From Chloroflexota bacterium (GTDB taxonomy: Bacteria; Chloroflexota; Dehalococcoidia; SM23-28-2; RBG-16-64-32): DNA of 5,366 bases. Below the pieces are notes generated by a model. The model was not told the origin of the DNA. It made no database searches and saw only the letters and a list, made by a program, of their open reading frames with translations. Shown here piece after piece: positions 1 to 5,366 of the stretch; the stretch's first letter is position 1, and every line of letters begins with the position of its first letter. The position numbers were made by a program, and so were the translations under genes. The stretch is taken from assembly GCA_016190405.1 (NCBI GenBank), contig JACPQO010000178.1, positions 1 through 5,366 on the forward strand, in the 5' to 3' direction.

Positions 1-1
1 G

Positions 2-865
2 AACGTGGACGGCGTGGGCCTCCTGCGGGCGGAGTTCATGATCGCCCAGATCGGGGAGCACCCGCGGCTGTTCATCGAAGACGGCCGTTCGGACGAGTTC
101 ATCGAGAAGCTGGCGGAAGGGCTCGGCTCCTTCGCCAGGGCGTTCCACCCGCGGCCGGTGGTCTACCGCACGACCGATTTCAAGACGAACGAGTACCGCA
201 ACCTGAAGGGCGGCGAGAAGTACGAGCCGGAGGAGGAGAACCCGATGATCGGGTTCCGCGGCGCCTCCCGCTACGTCCGCGACGAGGAGGCGTTCAAGCT
301 GGAGATCGAGGCGATCAAGCGGGTGCGCCGGGAGTACCCCAACCTGTGGGTGATGATCCCCTTCGTGCGCACGCCGGAGGAGCTAGCGGAGGTGAAGGCG
401 GTCCTGGAGCGGGAAGGGCTGGCGCGGTCGCAGGAGTTCAAGCTCTGGATGATGGCGGAGGTGCCCTCCAACGTGTTCCTGCTGGACAAGTTCATCGATG
501 TGGGTATCGATGGCATCAGCATCGGCTCCAACGACCTCACCCAGCTCATCCTGGGGATCGACCGGGACAACGCCCGCTTCGCCACCGAGTTCGACGAGCG
601 GAACGAGGCGGTGATGATAGCCCTGGAGCGGCTGATCCGGGGGGCCAAGGAAAGGGGCATAACCGTATCGATCTGCGGCCAGGCCCCCAGCGACTACCCG
701 GAGTTTACCCGCCGGCTGGTGGAGTGGGGGATCACTTCCGTCTCCGTGAACCCGGACGTCATCGACAAGGCGCGCGAGATCATCGCCCAGGCGGAGGGGG
801 TGCTGGAGGCGGAGGCGGCGGCGCGCCAGACCCCGGCCCCGGCGACGGCGACGCCGGCCAGCTAG
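2..865 (+). CDS. ppsA: Phosphoenolpyruvate synthase, C-terminal part (5' truncated by window edge)
   Basis: PEP synthase (pyruvate, water dikinase) converts pyruvate and ATP to PEP, AMP and phosphate in the cytoplasm, feeding gluconeogenesis. Only the last ~287 codons are present; family members are near 800 residues, so the N-terminal ATP-binding and central phosphohistidine domains lie upstream of the window. Numbering from the codon at 5-7, the PEP-utilising TIM-barrel is clear: VGLLRAEF (R8), YRTTDFKTNEYRNL (R55), EENPMIGFRGASRYV (R85), MAEVPSN (E152), GSNDLTQLILGIDRDN (N176, D177) and SICGQAPSDYP with the expected catalytic Cys224 (codon 674-676). RTTDFKTNEY and the GFRGASRYV context fit PEP synthase better than pyruvate phosphate dikinase. 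The barrel ends near residue 265 and is followed by an Ala/Pro/Thr-rich tail (RQTPAPATATPAS) that looks like a lineage-specific extension. The stop is TAG at 863-865. The reading frame is open to the left edge, so the GTG at 5-7 is an internal Val, not a start. Identity is well supported; only the PPS versus PPDK subfamily choice is slightly open. Confidence 0.93.
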   Translation, partial: NVDGVGLLRAEFMIAQIGEHPRLFIEDGRSDEFIEKLAEGLGSFARAFHPRPVVYRTTDFKTNEYRNLKGGEKYEPEEENPMIGFRGASRYVRDEEAFKLEIEAIKRVRREYPNLWVMIPFVRTPEELAEVKAVLEREGLARSQEFKLWMMAEVPSNVFLLDKFIDVGIDGISIGSNDLTQLILGIDRDNARFATEFDERNEAVMIALERLIRGAKERGITVSICGQAPSDYPEFTRRLVEWGITSVSVNPDVIDKAREIIAQAEGVLEAEAAARQTPAPATATPAS

Positions 866-953
866 CGCTACAGGGACGAGAAGGCGGCCCTGCCGGTTGC
901 CAGCGCCGGTTCAATCGATGAGTTGGCTGCCCCAGCGCAGTCGCGCCGTTATG

Positions 954-963
954 TGTGTATGAT
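954..963 (+). promoter_or_regulatory. Possible weak -10 element upstream of dgt
   Basis: In the 136-bp spacer between pps and dgt, TATGAT at 958-963 differs from the consensus -10 by one base and is preceded by TGTG at 954-957. No good -35 lies 16-18 bp upstream; TTGGCT at 923-928 is about 29 bp away, too far to pair with it. If used, transcription would begin near 970 and give a leader of about 30 nt before the dgt ATG at 1002. The spacer shows no stem followed by a T-run, so read-through from pps into dgt is equally possible. A weak Shine-Dalgarno-like GGAA (990-993) lies 8 nt before the ATG. Confidence 0.3.
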
Positions 964-1001
964 AGTCGGCTACCGCAAGGACGTTTACCGGAATCTCTGA
1001 C

Positions 1002-2138
1002 ATGGACCTCAACGTCGTTCGCTGCCGCCTTGAAGAACGAGAGCGGCAGCTCTCGCCTTACGCGGCCAAGAGCTTCGAGGCCCGCGGCAGGGAGCGGCCG
1101 GAAGAGCCATCGCCGCTGCGGACGGAGTTCCAGCGGGACCGCGACCGGATCACCCACTGTAAGGCGTTCCGGCGGCTGAAGCACAAGACGCAGGTGTTCA
1201 TCGCGCCGGTGGGGGACCACTTCGTCACCCGGCTGACGCACACCCTTGAGGTGGCCCAGATCGCGCGGACGATAGCGCGGGCGCTCAACCTGAACGAGGA
1301 CCTGGCGGAGGCGATCGCCCTGGGCCACGACCTGGGCCATCCGCCCTTCGGACACGCCGGCGAGCAGGCGCTGGCGGAGGAGCTGAGAGGGGTCAGGGGC
1401 CAAGGGTCAGGGGTCAAGGGGGCCGCCCCGCCGGCGGAGGGGTTCCGGCATGCGGAGCAGAGCCTGCGGGTGGTGGACAAGCTGGAGCGATTGAACCTGA
1501 CCTGGGAGGTTCGGGACGGCATTCTCAACAGCTCCAAGGTGCGCGAGGACATCCTGGCCGAAGGCTACGGGACCCCGGCGACTCTGGAGGGGCAGATCGT
1601 CAAGCTCTCGGACGCCGTGGCCTACATCAACCACGATATCGCCGACGCCATCCGGGCCGGCCTGCTCAGCGAGGAGGAGCTGCCCAAGCAAGTGGCGGCC
1701 ACCCTGGGGCGCTCACATTCCCAGCGGATCAACGCCCTGGTGAGCGACATCGTGGAGCATTCGTGGGCCGCCACGGGGGAGGCGCCGGCCAGCGGCCACA
1801 AGCCGGAAGAGGTGGGCATCGGGATGAGCCCCGGGGTGCTCGCCGCGGCCAACGTGCTGCGGGAGTTCATGTTTCAGCGCGTGTACCTGTGGGAAGGTCG
1901 CAGGGAGGAAGCGGAGCGCGCCCAGCACGTGGTGAGAGTAGTGTTTCACCATTATGTCGAGCACCCCGAGGATATCCGGAGCGACTTCGTGATCGCCTCC
2001 GACCCGCCCTGGCGGCGGTCGGCCGACTACGTAGCGGGGATGACGGACGGCTTCGCTCTGGCGACGGCGGAACGCCTTGGCAGGGGTTCAACGTTGGGTG
2101 TCGGCGGTCCCGAGGGCAGGCAGCCAGGGGGCCACTGA
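1002..2138 (+). CDS. dgt: Deoxyguanosinetriphosphate triphosphohydrolase-like HD protein
   Basis: A 378-residue HD-superfamily dNTP triphosphohydrolase. Family members cleave dGTP or other dNTPs to the deoxynucleoside and triphosphate, tuning dNTP pools in the cytoplasm. The N-terminus has the signature of the bacterial short dGTPase-like group: LSPYAAKS, RGRERPEE, then RTEFQRDRDRITHCKAFRRL (41-59) and KHKTQVF. The metal site is intact: H80 (RLTHTLEV), H109-D110 (ALGHDLGHPPFGH) and D204 (KLSDAVAYINHDIADA); H113 and H118 match the family's extra catalytic histidines. GFRHAEQSLRVVDKLE (147-162) and the C-terminal ADYVAGMTDGFA (341-352) are further hallmarks. Length is slightly above the usual ~330-350, partly because a glycine-rich stretch at about 130-145, encoded by heptamer repeats, is inserted between the HD motif and GFRHAEQS. 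The last ~18 residues (LGRGSTLGVGGPEGRQPGGH) are low-complexity. Substrate specificity cannot be read from sequence; many members of this group prefer dNTPs other than dGTP or need an activator. The start is the ATG at 1002, in place with family N-termini, although its ribosome binding site is weak. Confidence 0.95.
   Translation: MDLNVVRCRLEERERQLSPYAAKSFEARGRERPEEPSPLRTEFQRDRDRITHCKAFRRLKHKTQVFIAPVGDHFVTRLTHTLEVAQIARTIARALNLNEDLAEAIALGHDLGHPPFGHAGEQALAEELRGVRGQGSGVKGAAPPAEGFRHAEQSLRVVDKLERLNLTWEVRDGILNSSKVREDILAEGYGTPATLEGQIVKLSDAVAYINHDIADAIRAGLLSEEELPKQVAATLGRSHSQRINALVSDIVEHSWAATGEAPASGHKPEEVGIGMSPGVLAAANVLREFMFQRVYLWEGRREEAERAQHVVRVVFHHYVEHPEDIRSDFVIASDPPWRRSADYVAGMTDGFALATAERLGRGSTLGVGGPEGRQPGGH
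1389..1423 (+). repeat. In-frame tandem G-rich heptamer repeat within dgt
   Basis: Four contiguous 7-bp units fill 1389-1416: GGGGTCA (1389-1395), GGGGCCA (1396-1402), AGGGTCA (1403-1409) and GGGGTCA (1410-1416), followed by a degenerate fifth unit AGGGGGC (1417-1423). The consensus is RGGGTCA. The array begins exactly on a codon boundary and encodes the glycine-rich segment GVRGQGSGVKGA (residues 130-141). Because 7 is not a multiple of 3, three units are needed to return to the same reading frame; here the array and its flanks keep dgt open. Units of this type resemble the short tandem heptamers found mostly in intergenic DNA of some bacteria. Presence inside a conserved enzyme is unusual. 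Confidence 0.85.
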
Positions 2139-2177
2139 CGCGCGAAACATTTTTTCTAAAGAATGCCGCTATCCGTA

Positions 2178-2206
2178 ACTTTTCGGGGCCGCGAATGTTC
2201 TATAAT
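2178..2206 (+). promoter_or_regulatory. Probable housekeeping promoter for dnaG-rpoD
   Basis: A perfect TATAAT -10 box lies at 2201-2206, within the most AT-rich stretch of the window (about 2145-2210). The -35 region is poor: ACTTTT at 2178-2183 gives a 17-bp spacer but matches TTGACA weakly. Transcription would begin around 2213, giving a leader of about 124 nt before the dnaG ATG. A six-T run at 2150-2155 just after the dgt stop lacks a clear preceding GC stem, so I do not call it a terminator. The position, at the only sizeable gap before dnaG, supports a promoter driving dnaG and rpoD. Confidence 0.6.
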
Positions 2207-2336
2207 TGGAGTGTCAGCCTCTGGCGATCTGTTGCCCCCAGCTTGCGCCGCTCTGCATCGGCGTTAACCCGAACGTAAGCGACGCGCCAAGCCCTATTGC
2301 CGGCCCTGCACGCAGACAGGCAGGGATGAGAGGGCC
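2207..2336 (+). promoter_or_regulatory. Leader of dnaG with two small hairpins, one over the ribosome binding site
   Basis: The stretch between the -10 box and the dnaG start has no convincing gene. It contains two small potential stems. CGCCG (2246-2250) pairs with CGGCG (2259-2263) around an 8-nt loop. CCCTGC (2304-2309) pairs with GCAGGG (2320-2325) around a 10-nt loop. The 3' arm of the second stem includes the best Shine-Dalgarno candidate, AGGGA at 2322-2326, 10 nt before the ATG at 2337; a second G-rich candidate, GAGAGGG at 2328-2334, is only 2 nt from the ATG. A stem covering the ribosome binding site could reduce dnaG initiation. I recognise no known riboswitch or ribosomal-protein leader. 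Short GC stems arise often by chance in DNA of this composition, so a regulatory role is inference. Confidence 0.35.
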
Positions 2337-4298
2337 ATGAACGAAGTCCAAGAGGTCAAGGCGCGGCTGGACATAGTGGACGTCATCGGCCAGTACGTCC
2401 AGCTGCAAAAGGCGGGCCGCAGCTTCAAGGCCATCTGCCCGTTCCACAGCGAGCGAACGCCTTCGTTCATCGTCTCGCCGGACCGGCAGAGCTGGCACTG
2501 CTTCGGGGCCTGCGGTACCGGCGGCGATGCTATCGCCTTCGTCATGCGCAAGGAAGGGCTGGAGTTCCCGGAAGCGCTGCGGATGCTGGCCCAGCGGGCC
2601 GGCGTGCTCTTGCCGGAGCGGCGCGTTTCCCAGGAGGAAGACCGGATCCGCGAGCGGCTGCGGGCCGCCAACGAAGCGGCCGCCGCGTGGTACCGGCGGC
2701 TACTGCTGGACGGCGACGCAGGCCGCGCCGCGAGCGAGTACCTGGAGCGTCGCGGCGCAGACGGGCCGACGGCGGAGGCGTTCGGCCTGGGCTACAGCCC
2801 GCCGGCCTGGGAAGCAATGCGGGAGCGGCTGCGCCAGGAGGGGTTCACGGACGCCGAACTGCTGGCGGCGGGACTGCTGGTGGAAGGGGAGTCCGGCCCC
2901 CACGACCGATTCCGGGGGCGGCTGATGTTCCCCATCCGGGACTTGCGCGGCCGGGTCATCGGGTTTGGGGCGCGGGCCCTGGATGATTCGCTCCCCAAGT
3001 ACCTTAATACGTCGCAGACGCCGATCTTCGACAAGGGAGGCGTCCTGTACGCCCTGGAGCGGGCCCAGGACGGCATCCGCCGCGAGGGCCGCGCGGTGAT
3101 CGTGGAAGGGTACATGGACGCCATTGCGGCGCATCAGCATGGGTTCGACAACGTGGTGGCCTCGATGGGTACCGCCCTGACCGAGCGGCAGGTGCGGCTG
3201 CTGAAGCGCTTGAGCGCCCAGATAGTGCTGGCGCTGGACGCCGACGCGGCGGGCAGCGAGGCGGCGGTGCGCGGCCACGATGTCGTGCGTGGGGCGCTGG
3301 CCGGCGAGGAAGGATCGGCGGCGGTGCCTGTGGTCACCTGGCGCGGCCTCGTGCGCTACCAGACAGCGGTGGCAGTGGAGCTACGAGTAGCGGTCCTGCC
3401 CGAAGGGCTCGACCCCGACGATGTGATCCGAGCCGACACGGCAGCGTGGCGTGCCCTCATCGAGGGGGCGAAGCCGGTGCTGGACTACCGGCTGGAGACT
3501 TCGGCGGCCGCCCATGACCTAACGCTGCCGCACGGCCGCTCGCAGCTGGCGCAGGAGTTCCTGCCGCTGCTGGCGGCTGTGGCCGACCCGGTGGTGCGGG
3601 CCCACTACCTGCAACGGCTGTCACGGCTGGCCCTGGTCAACGAACGTGACCTGGCGGCCATGCTGGCTTCGTCCGGAGCGCGCCGCGCCAGGCCCGGCGC
3701 CATGGCCCCGGCGGCAGCAGCGGCGCCGTCGCCGCCTGCGGGCGATGCCCGGGAGGAGTTCCTGCTGGCCCTCCTGTTGCGGTATCCTGAGTTGCGCCCC
3801 GAAGGGCTGGTCATCCAGGAGGACCTGCTTTGGGAGAGCGAGAACCGGGAGGTCCTGGCCCTCTGGAAGCGCCAGGACGGCGACCTGCTGACCGGAGCTG
3901 AAGGAGAAGATGAGGTAAAGGACGCCTTGCCGCAGGAACTCCGGCCGCATTTGGAGCGTCTATTAGCACGGAGGCTCCCCTCCTTCGACCTCAAGCAGGC
4001 GCGCGAGGCGCTGGCGGCCTGCCGCCAGGGGCTGGAGACGCGCCGCCTGAAGACGGAGAAGCAGGCCACGGCCGCCCTGCTGGCCGCCTGGGAGGAGGAG
4101 GTGGGGGCATCGGCACTGGCGGAGGCTACCGTGTCCTTCGTGGGGCCCACGGAAGATGGGGTGGAGGCGGAAGATCAAGATCGGATGAGAGAGGTCGTGA
4201 GCCTGCACATGCGGGACATGGAGGCCGGACTGAAACTACACCGTAGAGAGAGGAGTGACGACGCTGAGGATACCGGGGGAACGAGGAACGATGGTTAG
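2337..4298 (+). CDS. dnaG: DNA primase DnaG
   Basis: DnaG synthesises the RNA primers for leading and lagging strand replication and works with the replicative helicase DnaB at the fork. Domains in order: an N-terminal CHC2 zinc-binding domain (about 1-95) with C34, H37, C55 and C59 in [12 protein letters not shown] and [13 protein letters not shown]; the catalytic core (about 110-430) with [11 protein letters not shown] (192-202), [22 protein letters not shown] (221-234) and the TOPRIM metal-binding residues E257 in EGYMD and D301, D303 in ALDADAAG; an Ala/Pro-rich linker (about 446-470); and a C-terminal helical region starting [14 protein letters not shown] (473-486) that fits the DnaB-interaction domain. 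All catalytic residues are present. At 653 residues it is longer than the common ~580-600, owing to an insertion after TOPRIM (about 321-350, containing TWRGLVRYQ) and the linker. The second zinc half-site is CX3C (C55-C59) instead of the usual CX2C. The start is the ATG at 2337, matching family N-termini ([20 protein letters not shown]). The stop overlaps the rpoD start by 8 bp. Confidence 0.98.
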   Translation: MNEVQEVKARLDIVDVIGQYVQLQKAGRSFKAICPFHSERTPSFIVSPDRQSWHCFGACGTGGDAIAFVMRKEGLEFPEALRMLAQRAGVLLPERRVSQEEDRIRERLRAANEAAAAWYRRLLLDGDAGRAASEYLERRGADGPTAEAFGLGYSPPAWEAMRERLRQEGFTDAELLAAGLLVEGESGPHDRFRGRLMFPIRDLRGRVIGFGARALDDSLPKYLNTSQTPIFDKGGVLYALERAQDGIRREGRAVIVEGYMDAIAAHQHGFDNVVASMGTALTERQVRLLKRLSAQIVLALDADAAGSEAAVRGHDVVRGALAGEEGSAAVPVVTWRGLVRYQTAVAVELRVAVLPEGLDPDDVIRADTAAWRALIEGAKPVLDYRLETSAAAHDLTLPHGRSQLAQEFLPLLAAVADPVVRAHYLQRLSRLALVNERDLAAMLASSGARRARPGAMAPAAAAAPSPPAGDAREEFLLALLLRYPELRPEGLVIQEDLLWESENREVLALWKRQDGDLLTGAEGEDEVKDALPQELRPHLERLLARRLPSFDLKQAREALAACRQGLETRRLKTEKQATAALLAAWEEEVGASALAEATVSFVGPTEDGVEAEDQDRMREVVSLHMRDMEAGLKLHRRERSDDAEDTGGTRNDG

Positions 4299-5366
4299 GG
4301 ATTTCGACGAAGAGAAGGAGATGTACTTGCACCGCCAGCGGCGGGGCCGCCTGGCCGACGACCTATTGGAGGACGCCGCGGACGACTCCGAGATGGAGTC
4401 TGAGGAGGCGGCCGAGGAGGAGGCGCCGCCGGTGCCGGTGGCGTCCGACGGTGACCTGGTGGAGAGCCCCAGCGTGCCGCGAGTAGCCTCGCGCACCCCT
4501 CTGGAGATGGAGGAGTGGGGCGTGGCCACGCCTGAAAAGCTGGAGGAGGCCGAGCCGGAGATCGTCGATGTGGAGCTGGAAGAAGGGATCGACGACCCGG
4601 TGCGCATGTACTTGCGCGAGATCGGCCGCGTGAGCCTCCTGACCGCCCACGACGAGAAGAAGCTGGCCCGGGCCATGGAGGACGGCGATCGCATCCACCG
4701 GATAGAGAACGCGTATCTGGAGGAGCACGGCCGGCGGGCCCGCGGCGCCGACGTCGTGGTGGCCCTGCTATCGGAGCTGCAGGACCTGCGAAAGGCCATC
4801 GACATTGTCACCAAGGCGTTGGGCCTGCACAGGCCGCCGCTCTCCGAGCTGATCGTCGACGAGCGCTTTCGGGGGGTAGTCGACGCCGAGATCGATACCG
4901 AGATGGCGAACAAGCTGGCCTCCGAGTTGAAGATGGAAGAGCCCGACGCCGAACGCCTCCTGGTCCGCATGTCGATCCTTACGCACGTCCTGACGCCCCA
5001 GATCGTGCTGTGGGCCGCCGAGGCGGCCGGCGACGAGAGGAAGCTGTCCTTCCTGAAAGAAGGACCGCCGGAGGAGCTGGCCGACAGGCTCGCCGGGCAC
5101 GAGGACCAGATCAAGGCCCACTTCCAGCGCCTGAAGGACGAGGGCTTCCAGGCCGAGAAGCGGCTCACGGAGGCGAACCTGCGCCTGGTGGTCAGCGTGG
5201 CCAAGAAGTACATCGGGCGGGGCATGTCCCTGCTGGACCTGATCCAGGAGGGGAACATCGGCCTGATCCGGGCCGTGGAGAAGTTCGACTACCGCAAGGG
5301 GTACAAGTTCAGCACCTACGCCACCTGGTGGATCCGCCAGGCCATCACCCGGGCCATCGCCGACCA
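4291..5366 (+). CDS. rpoD: Primary RNA polymerase sigma factor RpoD/SigA (3' truncated by window edge)
   Basis: This is the housekeeping sigma-70 factor, which directs RNA polymerase to -10/-35 promoters. The first 358 codons are present and open to the right edge. From the N-terminus: an acidic low-complexity segment (about 20-60) in the place of region 1.1; region 1.2 with [18 protein letters not shown] (101-118); a poorly conserved spacer (about 133-288); then region 2, with [18 protein letters not shown] (296-313), [21 protein letters not shown] (314-334) and [20 protein letters not shown] (339-358). The last motif covers regions 2.3-2.4, the -10 melting and recognition helix with its paired tryptophans, and marks a primary sigma. 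Regions 3 and 4 lie beyond the window. The ATG at 4291 overlaps the dnaG stop (TAG 4296-4298); GAGGAA at 4283-4288 could serve as a close ribosome binding site. An in-frame GTG at 4255 follows a purine-rich GAGAGAGGA and is an alternative start adding 12 residues; the frame is closed by TGA at 4231. Co-transcription with dnaG is very likely. Confidence 0.97.
   Translation, partial: MVRDFDEEKEMYLHRQRRGRLADDLLEDAADDSEMESEEAAEEEAPPVPVASDGDLVESPSVPRVASRTPLEMEEWGVATPEKLEEAEPEIVDVELEEGIDDPVRMYLREIGRVSLLTAHDEKKLARAMEDGDRIHRIENAYLEEHGRRARGADVVVALLSELQDLRKAIDIVTKALGLHRPPLSELIVDERFRGVVDAEIDTEMANKLASELKMEEPDAERLLVRMSILTHVLTPQIVLWAAEAAGDERKLSFLKEGPPEELADRLAGHEDQIKAHFQRLKDEGFQAEKRLTEANLRLVVSVAKKYIGRGMSLLDLIQEGNIGLIRAVEKFDYRKGYKFSTYATWWIRQAITRAIAD

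Noticed and set aside
866..1001. Small gene or terminator in the pps-dgt spacer
   Set aside because: No start codon with a ribosome binding site opens a plausible frame here, and the CCGG words near 891-909 give only a 4-bp stem without a T-run.
2131..2160. Terminator after dgt at the T-run 2150-2155
   Set aside because: The six-T run is real, but I could not find a convincing GC stem immediately before it, so an intrinsic terminator is not supported.
2193..2200. GAATGTTC next to the -10 box as a LexA/SOS-type operator
   Set aside because: Only GAA and TTC half-words around a 2-bp centre are present; known Gram-positive-type SOS boxes have a longer GAAC-N4-GTTC form. The match is too short to support.
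1763..2278. Plus-strand open frame running from within dgt into the dnaG leader
   Set aside because: Most of it overlaps the conserved dgt C-terminus in another frame, with Gly/Arg-rich composition. The part past 2138 crosses the promoter-like TATAAT and has no homology that I recognise.
2700..3278. Minus-strand open frame (192 codons) opposite dnaG
   Set aside because: It is antisense to the conserved primase core, has His/Arg/Gln-rich composition and shows no family motif; a shadow of GC-rich coding DNA.
4236..5258. Long open frame on the minus strand (340 codons) opposite rpoD
   Set aside because: It lies almost entirely antisense to rpoD. Its product is Ser/Arg-rich and low-complexity, as expected from the complement of GC-rich Glu/Asp/Ala/Leu codons, and it has no recognisable domain. 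The plus strand encodes an unmistakable sigma factor.

Overview
This is a GC-rich bacterial chromosomal window carrying four housekeeping genes, all on the + strand and tightly packed: the 3' end of a phosphoenolpyruvate synthase gene, a complete dGTPase-type HD hydrolase (dgt), a complete DNA primase (dnaG), and the 5' part of the primary sigma factor gene (rpoD/sigA), which runs off the right edge. From memory, the order pyruvate/PEP-dikinase-family gene, dgt, dnaG, rpoD is shared by many Clostridia-like Firmicutes and by Chloroflexota such as Dehalococcoidia. The high GC, the dnaG insertion, the long sigma spacer and the HCFGAC form of the primase zinc site make me favour an uncultured Chloroflexota (Dehalococcoidia-like) source. 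That assignment is inference, not proof.

Layout: 2-865 is the C-terminal PEP-binding catalytic barrel of PEP synthase, including the catalytic cysteine. 866-1001 is a short spacer with a possible weak -10 element and no convincing terminator. 1002-2138 is dgt, with an in-frame array of G-rich 7-bp repeats inserted just after its HD motif. 2139-2336 is the largest gap: an AT-rich patch with a perfect TATAAT box, followed by a leader of about 125 nt with two small GC hairpins, the second overlapping the likely dnaG ribosome binding site. 2337-4298 is dnaG. 4291-5366 is rpoD, which starts inside the last codons of dnaG (8-bp overlap), so the two are almost certainly co-transcribed and probably translationally coupled.

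The genes form a macromolecular-synthesis cluster: dgt trims dNTP pools, DnaG makes replication primers, and RpoD directs housekeeping transcription. PEP synthase (pyruvate to PEP, gluconeogenic) is a metabolic neighbour kept by synteny rather than by an obvious functional link. I found no mobile element, CRISPR array, tRNA or rRNA gene, defence system or unknown gene. I do not see an undescribed system. The points worth a second look are sequence-level oddities inside well-known genes: the heptamer repeat in dgt, the CX3C zinc-site spacing and post-TOPRIM insertion in DnaG, the long spacer in the sigma factor, and the structured dnaG leader.
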